A program made the position numbers and the translations under genes. 32,853 nucleotides of DNA from an uncultured Bacteroidia bacterium (lineage in GTDB: Bacteria; Bacteroidota; Bacteroidia; Bacteroidales; F082). Shown piece after piece: positions 24,105 to 32,054 of the stretch. Numbering within the stretch: position 1 is the first letter of the stretch; each line of letters begins with the position of its first letter. The stretch covers positions 1 to 32,853 of the forward strand of contig CACYHX010000026.1 in assembly GCA_902774365.1 (NCBI GenBank). Direction: 5' to 3'. Below the pieces are notes generated by a model. The model worked only from the letters and a program-made list of their open reading frames with translations. It searched no databases and had not been told where the DNA came from.

Positions 24105-24731
24105 TTAACGTTTGTCGATAATAGTCGCGCCAGGATATTGCTTGGCGTCAAAAGTCACTTGTTTCTCGGTCACGCCAAAGGAGATGTTGCGCATGGTTAC
24201 TGAGGCACCAGCCATGCTAGTGCTCAGGCTGACAGGCCAATATGTTCCCTTTGAAACGACCAAGTCCATCCTTTTGGGAGCGTCTTTGTCGGGATTCGAC
24301 TTCGACCTCTTGCAGCGGATATGCCATTCGGTGGCAGTTTCCTTGTCAATTTTGATGTCATAACCGTCAGTGATGCCTTTAAACAACTTAGTGTCACCCT
24401 CGGTCTCCGATTTCTCCCTGGGTTTCGCATTCGTGATTTCGATTTCGTTCTTTTCGGAGTCGTAGGTCCAATCCGTTGTCCCATCGCTCCACGTGACAAA
24501 ACTATTTCCATCCCTACTTGCCTCGACTCGCATCTTGTCTCCCAAGACATAGCTTCGGGATGTTATTGTTCCAATGATGATGATCTTCACGTCCATGGTC
24601 ATAACGAAGCCTTCGCTTTCGTCGTGTTTGCTCATCTCTGCTTCCATACGAGAGACGATTTCTTCAGGGGTTTGTGCCACGGCAACGGCGGCCATAGCAA
24701 CGAAAAAGATGATGCTTAATAGTTTTTTCAT
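24105..24731 (-). CDS. LolA-like periplasmic protein
   Basis: This 208-aa protein has a signal peptide (MKKLLSIIFFVAMAAVAVAQ) followed by TPEEIVSRMEAEMSKHDE. A beta-sandwich pattern with GDKMRVEASRDGNSFVTWSD and TTDWTYDSEKNEIEITNA resembles the LolA/LppX half-barrel fold that shuttles lipoproteins or lipids through the periplasm. The length fits the family, but the sequence is divergent, so this may be a LolA-like paralogue rather than the housekeeping chaperone. It is the middle gene of a three-gene minus-strand operon (30 nt from the gene before, 5 nt to the gene after). Confidence 0.6.
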   Translation of the reverse strand: MKKLLSIIFFVAMAAVAVAQTPEEIVSRMEAEMSKHDESEGFVMTMDVKIIIIGTITSRSYVLGDKMRVEASRDGNSFVTWSDGTTDWTYDSEKNEIEITNAKPREKSETEGDTKLFKGITDGYDIKIDKETATEWHIRCKRSKSNPDKDAPKRMDLVVSKGTYWPVSLSTSMAGASVTMRNISFGVTEKQVTFDAKQYPGATIIDKR

Positions 24732-24761
24732 GATGATTTGATAATTGTATAGTTTACAACA

Positions 24762-25121
24762 TTATTGTTCTATCTCATCCAACAAGTCATAGGCTTTCAC
24801 CAGACAAAACACATGGTTGAACGCCCCGATGGTGACCACCCGCTTCTCGCCGTCGTAGTACATCTTGCCGACATTCAATACATAATAATTCTCTACCTTT
24901 AGTTGGCTTTTCACATAGACTTTCACGACCGCTTCGCTGATGGTGCCAGCAATGGCATTGCCGATGCTTTCTAGGAAGCCGGCATCTTCATTGTCTTCTT
25001 GTGACGACTTCACGATTTCCTGTGTCATCTTTTCGATATGCCTTTCTTCTTCAGGACAGGTGAACATCATCACGCCTGCAAGAATAACAAGAACTATAAC
25101 ACATTTGATTAGTTTTTTCAT
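24762..25121 (-). CDS. Small membrane-anchored or secreted protein, possibly DUF4359-like
   Basis: This 119-aa protein has an N-terminal hydrophobic segment (LIKCVIVLVILAGVMMFTCP) that is either a signal peptide or an anchor. A charged helix follows (EEERHIEKMTQEIVKSSQED), then an amphipathic helix with small residues (IGNAIAGTISEAVV), and a C-terminal beta-rich part (VENYYVLNVGKMYYDGEKRVVTIGAF). The CP motif just after the hydrophobic stretch and the overall shape recall DUF4359 proteins of Bacteroidales, but I am not certain. It is the first gene of the operon with the LolA-like protein. Confidence 0.6.
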   Translation of the reverse strand: MKKLIKCVIVLVILAGVMMFTCPEEERHIEKMTQEIVKSSQEDNEDAGFLESIGNAIAGTISEAVVKVYVKSQLKVENYYVLNVGKMYYDGEKRVVTIGAFNHVFCLVKAYDLLDEIEQ

Positions 25122-25184
25122 GATAGTTTATTAGATATAAATAGAAACCATGCAATAATAATGCCTTTTTTTTCGTCAAACAAA

Positions 25185-26426
25185 TTATTTCTTCTTTTTT
25201 TCAATCCACCTCCTCACTGGGCCTTTCCCGTTGAGTTCCATTATGACAAGAATGCCGAAGGCGATGGCAACGGTAGCCTTGAGTGCGGCGAAGCCCGTGT
25301 GGAGTGCATCGGGCAGTTGGTTAGAGACGATATTGTAGCTCGTCCAAAAGATGCCTGCGCCAGGAACCAAGGGAAAAATTCCGCTGATGAGGAACACCGT
25401 GATAGGGCATTTGCGAGCCGTTGATTGCGCGAGAGCGACCATGGTGACCAAGGCGGTGGCGCAAAACATCACTTCGACGGGCGAAAACGCAGAATAACGG
25501 GTCAAGATGAGATAAAGTAGCCATCCCAGTGTTCCACATAAACCCGCATCTAAATAATACTTGCGAGGCACGCCAAAAAGCACGGCAAAGGCCATCGTAC
25601 CCAAGAAGGCAGCAATGAGTTGCACGATAAATCCCGAAGTCTGCGGGTCGGCAACGAGTGGGTCGAGGGCCAATATCGCGCCGAAGATATTACCGTCGAG
25701 CATGAAAGCCAAAGCCACACCAAATGAAATGCAGAAAAACGTCAGCATGGCGTCCAAGAGTCGTGTGGTACCAGCAAGGTAGTCCTCGTTAGCCATGTCG
25801 CGAATGCCATTGGTGAACGCGACACCGGGAATCAGAGGGATGATGGCACCGATGATCATATTGCTCAAGTGTGAGCCTAACCCGATGCGATACAATCCAA
25901 AGCAAATCAAAGACGAGAGCGCTCCGCCCGTGACGGTACTCACGATGCGCGAAAGATGCTTTGAGCCTACAAAAAGCACAAAGACCCACAGAACAAGGCC
26001 GGCGATAAACGAGGCCAGACAGTCGGTGAAGCCGCCACCAAAGAGGATGCAGAAAGCGGCGCTGCCCACGGCCGATGCCAAAATTTGTTCCCAGGCGCGT
26101 TTGGGCTTCATGGCACGTATTTGTTTCAGTCTTTCCTCAATTTGCTCCAGGGTGCATTGTCCAGCCGCCACTTCGCGCGAAAGCTGGTTGACGGCCACAA
26201 CCCTATCCAGGCTCGCCCCTTTGATGGGGATGAACTTCGAGCGGGCATAGCCTTCATTTGTGACGATGATGCCGTTGCTGAGAACGAAAAAGCTCTCGTC
26301 CTCCATGCCGAAATGTTCGGCCATGCGCCGCATGGTTCCTTCCACGCGTGAGATTTCGGCACCATTCTCCAGAAGGATGGCACCAGCTTCATAAGTGAGG
26401 TCTAGGATCTTTTGGTTGTCGGTCAT
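25185..26426 (-). CDS. Threonine/serine exporter (ThrE family, fused two-domain form)
   Basis: This 413-aa integral membrane protein begins with a cytosolic N-terminal domain of about 110 residues. It opens LTYEAGAILLENGAEISRVE, followed by RRMAEHFG and VLSNGIIV, the hallmark of the YjjP/ThrE N-terminal half. Roughly ten membrane helices follow. The second half (GFIVQLIAAFLGTMAFAVLF, GVPRKY, CGTLGWLLYL, then FPLVPGAGI) corresponds to the YjjB/ThrE_2 domain, and IPLIPGVAFTNGIRDM is the matching motif in the first half. The family exports threonine and serine across the inner membrane; members in anaerobes have also been linked to succinate export. A 14-bp palindrome lies upstream at 26465-26478. 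Confidence 0.88.
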   Translation of the reverse strand: MTDNQKILDLTYEAGAILLENGAEISRVEGTMRRMAEHFGMEDESFFVLSNGIIVTNEGYARSKFIPIKGASLDRVVAVNQLSREVAAGQCTLEQIEERLKQIRAMKPKRAWEQILASAVGSAAFCILFGGGFTDCLASFIAGLVLWVFVLFVGSKHLSRIVSTVTGGALSSLICFGLYRIGLGSHLSNMIIGAIIPLIPGVAFTNGIRDMANEDYLAGTTRLLDAMLTFFCISFGVALAFMLDGNIFGAILALDPLVADPQTSGFIVQLIAAFLGTMAFAVLFGVPRKYYLDAGLCGTLGWLLYLILTRYSAFSPVEVMFCATALVTMVALAQSTARKCPITVFLISGIFPLVPGAGIFWTSYNIVSNQLPDALHTGFAALKATVAIAFGILVIMELNGKGPVRRWIEKKKK

Positions 26427-26540
26427 TGTTTTGGTAATTGTTATAACGACCTAAGTCGCTTTGTGAACTTATAAGTTCCTTTTCTGAACTCACAATAATT
26501 GTTTGTAAGTTGAATTGTAAAGAAATACTTTACTAATGGA

Positions 26541-26630
26541 TTAAACTTTTTCTTCGGCGAAGCGGAGTTTTACGTTCACTTTGCCGTCGGTGTCGGTGTA
26601 TAGGATGATGTTGTTTTCTTTTTCGGGCAT
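26541..26630 (-). pseudogene. 29-codon RhuM-like N-terminal fragment
   Basis: The frame reads MPEKENNIILYTDTDGKVNV then KLRFAEEKV and stops with TAA. It resembles the first about 30 residues of RhuM/Fic-associated virulence proteins, which usually open with a xxIxxYxxxDGxxxxxVxxxxE strand pair and continue with WLTQ. The continuation is missing here, so it is probably a deletion remnant that kept its start and promoter. It could instead be a very small expressed peptide. Confidence 0.5.
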
Positions 26631-26652
26631 ATATCTTACTGTTTATATAGTG

Positions 26653-26660
26653 CAAAGATA
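26653..26660 (-). promoter_or_regulatory. Probable -7 promoter element in front of the RhuM-like fragment
   Basis: On the minus strand TATCTTTG fits TAnnTTTG and ends 22 nt before the ATG at 26630. The -33 TTG is not visible. Confidence 0.4.
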
Positions 26661-26685
26661 ATGAATTCTTTTGGTTTATGTATAA

Positions 26686-26704
26686 TAATACGATTATCGT
26701 ATTA
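26686..26704. promoter_or_regulatory. 19-nt perfect palindrome, possible operator or weak terminator
   Basis: TAATACGAT-T-ATCGTATTA has 9-bp arms. It lies 3 nt after the stop of the ddmE-like gene and about 26 nt upstream of the -7 element of the RhuM-like fragment. Either a repressor site or a weak AT-rich terminator is possible. Confidence 0.5.
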
Positions 26705-26707
26705 GGT

Positions 26708-28552
26708 TTAATTACTTTTCAAAGATAATAGGCCTGATATTCTTTGTGCATTAGTCCTGGCAAATTCTAATAAGTATTTAAAAGGGAACGGGACAACTGT
26801 TAATTGTCCGTTTCTTACAAAAGTTACAGCCATTAACTTTAACAATTTGTCGAAAAACAAGTTGCTATTTTGCCAGGTATCAACCAATCTAATATTGGCA
26901 GCAGTCGGTATTACTCTTCGCATTCCAGCTCCAATTATTCCTGAAAAATAGAACAGTGAGTTATTGTTGTTGGCAAAGCACTTTATATCAGTTATTGCAG
27001 GAAACAATTCCTCTCGGCTGATTTTATCTCGTATTTTATTATCATTATTTTGCAACCTTTCTTTTATAAGCTCAATCTCCGGGATTGTTTTTAATCTAGT
27101 ATTTCGAATGACATTAACATCATCTCCGTATTTCACGACTCCGACGACATCCTCATTATCGAAAATATCAATACATTCTTGGTATTCGTCATGTTCAAAT
27201 AAAGTATTTTCTCTTTCTGCAATTGTAAAATCACCATTGGGCGAAATCGTCATAAAATAAAAGTGCCTACAATCATCCCCGCCTTTATAGCAAATCCCAA
27301 AAACTATATTTCCAATAAAACCATAGTCAGACCAGTTCACCATTGAAATATGGTTACACACAATATCTTCTTTTATCAAGACCTCTTGCATTATACAATC
27401 CAATATTGATTTCCAACCAGTTTCATTGTCTTTTTCACTACTCATCAAGTGAGCTATTGTTTCTATGGTCACATGTTGGATCGCACAATCTTTATAGACT
27501 TTATCATGCGGATCATCATTATCTTTATAGAAATCATCCTCATGAATAAGAACAATATTGATGGCATCGACATTAGGTCGTTTATATACTGAGATATTAC
27601 AACCAAACTGTTCTTTTATTTTTTGTTTAAGCCCTTCAATACAAAGTGGAGAAGTTGAGTCTAAGACTCTGTCAACCAACACGATTTTATGCGATGAAGC
27701 ACTCTCTTTAATCCTTTGCTCACTCTCTTTCAATAATTTGGATGAAATTTGTTCTTCCTGATAGTCATTGAATGAATCGAATTTAAGATGCGCCACGCCA
27801 TAAAACTTGGCATTGAATTTATCTATACAATCACAAATGACGCCCATTTTGGTTTTCTGAAACTTCTCCAATGAATCGATTTCAAGAAACTTGATATTAG
27901 TTTTATTATCCCCCATTTGCCTTAGGATATAGGCTTCAGACGAAGACCCTTTTTCAATTCGTTTCAAAATATTGTCCTTTCCAAGAACATATTCCGGATA
28001 TTCATTAAACTTCTTTTTGCCAAATCTGATATACCTTTGTTGTGTAATGGAAGTGAATGTCCTAACATTCCAATCTAATAGCAATTCCTTAGTCACTCTT
28101 AATTCCAAAGTAACAATCTGCTTTCTTTTCGGCTTAACCCATGAAGGATGATGTATATAGAAGTGACCAGTAACATTATGGTAGCCAAGAATCGCACCTT
28201 CATAAGTTCCCATAGAATTAAGCAATAATTGCACAATAATGTTTTGAGGTACCGATTCTACATACAATTTATCTATTGTAATATTCTCTGTTCCATGTAG
28301 TTTTTGTACTGCTTTGTTTATGTTATTTTGGTTCTCAACTGATTTTTTGAGCAACATATAAAATGAATTGCCACGTTCGTATACCACTGACAACACAAAT
28401 TTTTCATTTGTAAAATCGTCTACAAGTTTTGCCGCATTGTTTCCTTTCCCGAAATACATATCAGAGGTTCTGACATTAAAGATTTCGTATGTTTCAGAAA
28501 GAATGACCGTGTTAAGGTCAACAACTAGTTTATTTGTTTGTATCCTATTCAT
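26708..28552 (-). CDS. ddmE: Divergent Argonaute/PIWI-like protein, DdmE-like
   Basis: This 614-aa cytosolic protein has no obvious close family by eye. Its last about 60 residues fit the end of a PIWI domain: a helix FFDKLLKLMAVTFVRNGQ, then TVVPFPFKYLLEFAR (P588, P590, Y593, R599), the Argonaute pattern P-x-P-x-x-Y-x(5)-R. Around residue 335-360, INIVLIHEDD ... KDCAIQHVTIE resembles the MID-PIWI junction. A clear Asp-Glu-Asp-His/Asp catalytic set is not apparent, suggesting a slicing-inactive protein. The gene overlaps by 8 nt the helicase-nuclease upstream. In Vibrio cholerae, DdmE is a catalytically inactive, DNA-guided Argonaute of about 680 aa that recruits DdmD to plasmids; gene order, size and overlap agree. 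Base composition is clearly AT-rich. An alternative is an uncharacterised partner of a helicase defence system. Confidence 0.6.
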   Translation of the reverse strand: MNRIQTNKLVVDLNTVILSETYEIFNVRTSDMYFGKGNNAAKLVDDFTNEKFVLSVVYERGNSFYMLLKKSVENQNNINKAVQKLHGTENITIDKLYVESVPQNIIVQLLLNSMGTYEGAILGYHNVTGHFYIHHPSWVKPKRKQIVTLELRVTKELLLDWNVRTFTSITQQRYIRFGKKKFNEYPEYVLGKDNILKRIEKGSSSEAYILRQMGDNKTNIKFLEIDSLEKFQKTKMGVICDCIDKFNAKFYGVAHLKFDSFNDYQEEQISSKLLKESEQRIKESASSHKIVLVDRVLDSTSPLCIEGLKQKIKEQFGCNISVYKRPNVDAINIVLIHEDDFYKDNDDPHDKVYKDCAIQHVTIETIAHLMSSEKDNETGWKSILDCIMQEVLIKEDIVCNHISMVNWSDYGFIGNIVFGICYKGGDDCRHFYFMTISPNGDFTIAERENTLFEHDEYQECIDIFDNEDVVGVVKYGDDVNVIRNTRLKTIPEIELIKERLQNNDNKIRDKISREELFPAITDIKCFANNNNSLFYFSGIIGAGMRRVIPTAANIRLVDTWQNSNLFFDKLLKLMAVTFVRNGQLTVVPFPFKYLLEFARTNAQRISGLLSLKSN

Positions 28553-31500
28553 TTTTCAACTCTTGTATTTTTATAGCAGCCTTTTGTGACAATTTTGCAT
28601 TACAAATTAGCGACAATTCTATTATATTGATATTGCAAATTTTTGTTGTTATGGGTTCTTCAAATCCTGTATCTCTGACATTTGCGATTAATATTGTCCT
28701 AACATCTTTACATCCATTTGCTTTTTCAGCCACTTTATTGTGATATTCTTTGGCGTCAAATTGCGTTGTATCTTTCCAATACTTGAAATCTACATAAATT
28801 GGCTTTCCTTTCACCTTAAAGTCAAATAGTTCATGTTCTTCAGCATTCAATTCCTCAAGAGGAATACCAAAATACTCAAAAATTTCTTTTCCACACACCT
28901 CGCCAAGTGCGCCTTTGTATATATTGTTATACAGAGAAGGTGAAAGAATATAGTCACCTTCTTTGAAATCAATCGCATAATTGTGTTTAATAAACAATTC
29001 CTTTATATGAGGCCATGTTTCAAACAGATTCTTAAGATTTGCATCTTCAGACGAAACTTCATATGCATTCTCGAATCTATCTTTTGCGATTTGATTGATT
29101 GAATAATAATCGTTATTTTGCTGATAATAGTATTTTCTAATTGGTTCACCAAATGAGATATAATGCAACTTGAACGGACTTTTCGACCATTCTTCTTCTG
29201 TCAATGTCGGATGTTGCAATGTGTATTCTCGCATTGTTTTCCACTTTCGAATTTCTTCGTCACTCCATCTGTTTTCAAAACATCTGGTAAGCAGCTGTAG
29301 TATCCTTTTGTTTGACGAAATGGACATATTAATAGCATCTTCTATATATTCATTTGGCACAGCATCTTCATTTAACTCAAACTTATTTGCCAACGCAACC
29401 ATTTCTTGGTTAAACATTCTGTCCTCTGAAAACAGGGTTGACTTGTCCAGCGCATCTCCTAGTTCAGAATCTGCAAGTATATAAACCCTCTTTCCCCTAT
29501 AGCTAGTTCGGCATTTTCTCCCCATCGCTTGAACAATAGTTTTAGTGGCGAAAATTTTTACATCTCGAAGATTTGAGAACGATTTATTCCGAAATTTAGC
29601 TCTTTCATTACTCTTGTTTATACTATTGTAGGACAAGACAATCTCTTTCATCTTATCAGTATATGATATAGCCTTTTTTTGAAACAAGTATTCCATTTGA
29701 AACACTCTATTAATGGCTGTTTCTTCTTCCCCATCGCACTGATAAACAAGTAAAGTTGGTTTGTCTAGATAAATACCCTCAATATCCATTTCGGACTTGT
29801 TTTCCCTTGTATTGTTGATTTTTATCACTTCATTTTGCCTATTTGCCGGTATACTATATTGTAAATTTTGTCCAGCGCCAATTGTGGCATAGGTAGAAAT
29901 GATGAATCTTCTTTTACCTTCGCTTAAAGCATCTATCAATTCTTTTTTCTGCTCATCAAAATTATTTGAATCAAGAACGGTACAAATACTTTCTTCAAAA
30001 GGAACGCCCTTTTCAGCGGATAATAACTTATATAGTTCAAACAAAGTATTTTGATCAAAATCCCCATCGTTCTTTTTCAAGGCTTTTGAAAACAACGCCA
30101 AATATGATTGCAGGTTGTTATCTAAAAACTGCTTAAAGGCCAAAACCGCTTTGAAGTATCTAACTTCTTTATAAATATCATTATTGTAAGATGTTATATT
30201 ATGAGCATGGTTAACAACGTCTTTATCGGTATAAATGCTTGACCAATTTGGCAAATCTTTAGAAGAAGTTTCTGTTAAATCTACAACAATTTCAACCTTT
30301 TCGAATCCTGATGTTTGGTTTTCAAAGTCTTTCTTAAGTCTCTCTTTGTCTTCCGTTGTAAGTTTTATAAAGTTCTCTCCCAATTTCCATTCTAAATAGT
30401 CAATATCATAATTGCCTAATACAGTTTTAAATGTCGCAGTTGCAGATATTCCTACTACTTTTGAAAGTGTACAAATCGTAAATAAAATACTCTCAGGTGT
30501 ATCTTCGAAGACGAATTTTCTTATGATGGTTGTATTATCATGAGAATAATCATCGCAAAAATCATAATGACTAAATCCTGTTGCATAAAAGGAAAAGTCA
30601 TCAATTATATCAACAGTATTGCTCGTTTTTGTCCTAAATCGATTGCTATATGTCAATGCCATTTCTCGGATAATCCTATTACTGTCTCCCTGCAAATGAA
30701 ACGAATCAAGGACCGTGTCAATGGCATGATATTCTGTAAATTCTCCATACGACATTCCATCTTCTTCGTTTTGTATTTTGTTTTTACGGTAACTATATGC
30801 CAAGATGGCAACAAATCGCGCAAAGTGCGAAATGGCTCCTTTGATTTTGTTTAATGCGTTGTATAAAGGATCGTCTAATTGGCCTTTTGGTACGAGTGAT
30901 AATGTGTTTAAATTCTTTTTCTTGTCGTACTCAACCACGACATCTTCTTTTCCTGTTGTGTAATTGTTATGTGTAAAGTCAGAGAACAAAACGACCCGCT
31001 TCTCTTCAAATCCAAGAGACTTATGATGCTGTAAGAGATGATGTTCTTTTGAAATGTCATCAAAGATTCTTATGTTTTTTTCTAAAGCATGCCTATGGCT
31101 TGGTCTATTCTCAATATTTTCCCAAATATTAGATGGTATGGATGCTTGATTGTCAAGGCAAATCTTTATATTTCGAAATAGGTCTATGTAATCAATGCTC
31201 TTATTTAGTCCATTTTGGACAATCATATCTTGAATATCCTTCTTAGTAGCATCAAACTCATCTATAAAGACAAGAGAGTTTCTAAAAAAGGAAGTCTCGT
31301 AAAGCCTTACACTTTTCTCGATGATTGTGTCGTATTTGTTTATCAATTTCTTCATCGTAATGAAGAAAACTCTTTTTTCTTCCGAAAAGACAATCGGATA
31401 CAATTCTCCTACCCATTGCCAATCTTTGTCATTCTTTATGGCATTGAGTTTTTCTGACTTTTTCTTGAATTTTCGAGAAAGAGTTTTGCTAATTAAGTAT

Positions 31501-31910
31501 CTGAAATTTCTTTCTATATCTCCAAAAGCATCGGGCTTGTTTACCCCAGCTGTTATTAAAGCATCAAAACTCCTAAACTCTTCCGAAAATCGTATTTCAC
31601 TTATCTTTATGTCTTTCTTTATTCTATTAAAATTCTTGATTGCATGTTCGGTGTTAGAAAGAACTCTAAAAACAGAGTCTTTTAAATCAGAATCTTTATC
31701 TAATTCTTTTATCAAATCGTTATACGGATCATCTAAGTTCTTTTTTAACGTGGTGACAAAGAATATCTTTTTGTCTTGATTCTGTTTTAGGTAACTCTTA
31801 ATAAACTGAAGGACATTGTATGTTTTCCCTGTGCCAGTTGGCATATCCAATAGTAACAAGCCCGTATCCTTCGTATTATCTAAACAATATCTCTTTAATA
31901 ACTCTATCAT
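28545..31910 (-). CDS. ddmD: SF2 helicase with C-terminal PD-(D/E)XK-like nuclease, DdmD-like
   Basis: This is a 1121-aa protein. Walker A starts almost at the N-terminus (MPTGTGKT, K29). The Walker B box is DEFD (217-220), motif III is SATA (S489), motif V lies in STYATIGAGQNLQ, and motif VI is QAMGRKCR (794-801), so both RecA lobes are complete, with a large insertion between them. Near the C-terminus, GALGEVCGKEIFEYFGI precedes FDFKV (D1030) and YVDFKYW (D1041-x-K1043). That arrangement is the core of a PD-(D/E)XK nuclease, with Asp in place of the usual Glu. Helicase plus C-terminal nuclease of this length, followed by a PIWI-like gene, is the layout of DdmD (about 1190 aa). DdmD is loaded by DdmE and then unwinds and degrades invading plasmid DNA. 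It is first in its operon, codon usage is AT-rich unlike the flanks, and transcription should start between 31911 and 31990. Confidence 0.8.
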   Translation of the reverse strand: MIELLKRYCLDNTKDTGLLLLDMPTGTGKTYNVLQFIKSYLKQNQDKKIFFVTTLKKNLDDPYNDLIKELDKDSDLKDSVFRVLSNTEHAIKNFNRIKKDIKISEIRFSEEFRSFDALITAGVNKPDAFGDIERNFRYLISKTLSRKFKKKSEKLNAIKNDKDWQWVGELYPIVFSEEKRVFFITMKKLINKYDTIIEKSVRLYETSFFRNSLVFIDEFDATKKDIQDMIVQNGLNKSIDYIDLFRNIKICLDNQASIPSNIWENIENRPSHRHALEKNIRIFDDISKEHHLLQHHKSLGFEEKRVVLFSDFTHNNYTTGKEDVVVEYDKKKNLNTLSLVPKGQLDDPLYNALNKIKGAISHFARFVAILAYSYRKNKIQNEEDGMSYGEFTEYHAIDTVLDSFHLQGDSNRIIREMALTYSNRFRTKTSNTVDIIDDFSFYATGFSHYDFCDDYSHDNTTIIRKFVFEDTPESILFTICTLSKVVGISATATFKTVLGNYDIDYLEWKLGENFIKLTTEDKERLKKDFENQTSGFEKVEIVVDLTETSSKDLPNWSSIYTDKDVVNHAHNITSYNNDIYKEVRYFKAVLAFKQFLDNNLQSYLALFSKALKKNDGDFDQNTLFELYKLLSAEKGVPFEESICTVLDSNNFDEQKKELIDALSEGKRRFIISTYATIGAGQNLQYSIPANRQNEVIKINNTRENKSEMDIEGIYLDKPTLLVYQCDGEEETAINRVFQMEYLFQKKAISYTDKMKEIVLSYNSINKSNERAKFRNKSFSNLRDVKIFATKTIVQAMGRKCRTSYRGKRVYILADSELGDALDKSTLFSEDRMFNQEMVALANKFELNEDAVPNEYIEDAINMSISSNKRILQLLTRCFENRWSDEEIRKWKTMREYTLQHPTLTEEEWSKSPFKLHYISFGEPIRKYYYQQNNDYYSINQIAKDRFENAYEVSSEDANLKNLFETWPHIKELFIKHNYAIDFKEGDYILSPSLYNNIYKGALGEVCGKEIFEYFGIPLEELNAEEHELFDFKVKGKPIYVDFKYWKDTTQFDAKEYHNKVAEKANGCKDVRTILIANVRDTGFEEPITTKICNINIIELSLICNAKLSQKAAIKIQELKNE

Positions 31911-31982
31911 GGAATCAAGTTTTCAAATTACTCTATAATCTTTATGTTCTGAACGAGTACATGCCAAACAAAAACATCATTA

Positions 31983-32038
31983 TAAAAAATCGCCGTCCCC
32001 GTAGAGGCGTGCCACGGCGCGCCTCTACTAAGAACGGC
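31983..32038 (-). terminator. Terminator of etfA built on a GTAGAG-family palindrome
   Basis: On the minus strand an outer stem GCCGT/ACGGC (32038-32034 with 31996-31992) encloses the palindrome 32028-32001. A T run, GATTTTTTATA, follows at 31991-31981. It separates etfA from the ddmD-like gene. Confidence 0.75.
32001..32028. repeat. 28-nt palindrome, GTAGAG family variant
   Basis: The arms GTAGAGGCGTGCC and GGCGCGCCTCTAC pair over 13 bp (one G-U) with a 2-nt centre. It shares GTAGAG-(A/G)CG ends with the copies at 4553, 5228 and 16203 but has a GC-rich middle. Confidence 0.8.
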
Positions 32039-32054
32039 AATTCATTTCGGAGAA

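Larger units (their letters stand above)
26427..26707. other. Region between thrE-like gene and the ddmDE-like operon
   Basis: It contains the perfect 14-bp palindrome GAACTTATAAGTTC (26465-26478), the RhuM-like fragment (26541-26630) with a -7-like element in front of it, and the 19-nt palindrome at 26686-26704. No other coding frame is credible. Confidence 0.7.

Noticed and set aside
28545-31910. Hachiman HamB, or a DinG helicase of a pPIWI-RE system
   Set aside because: No DUF1837-like partner is present, and the nuclease is fused to the helicase rather than encoded separately as in pPIWI-RE operons; the DdmD layout fits better.
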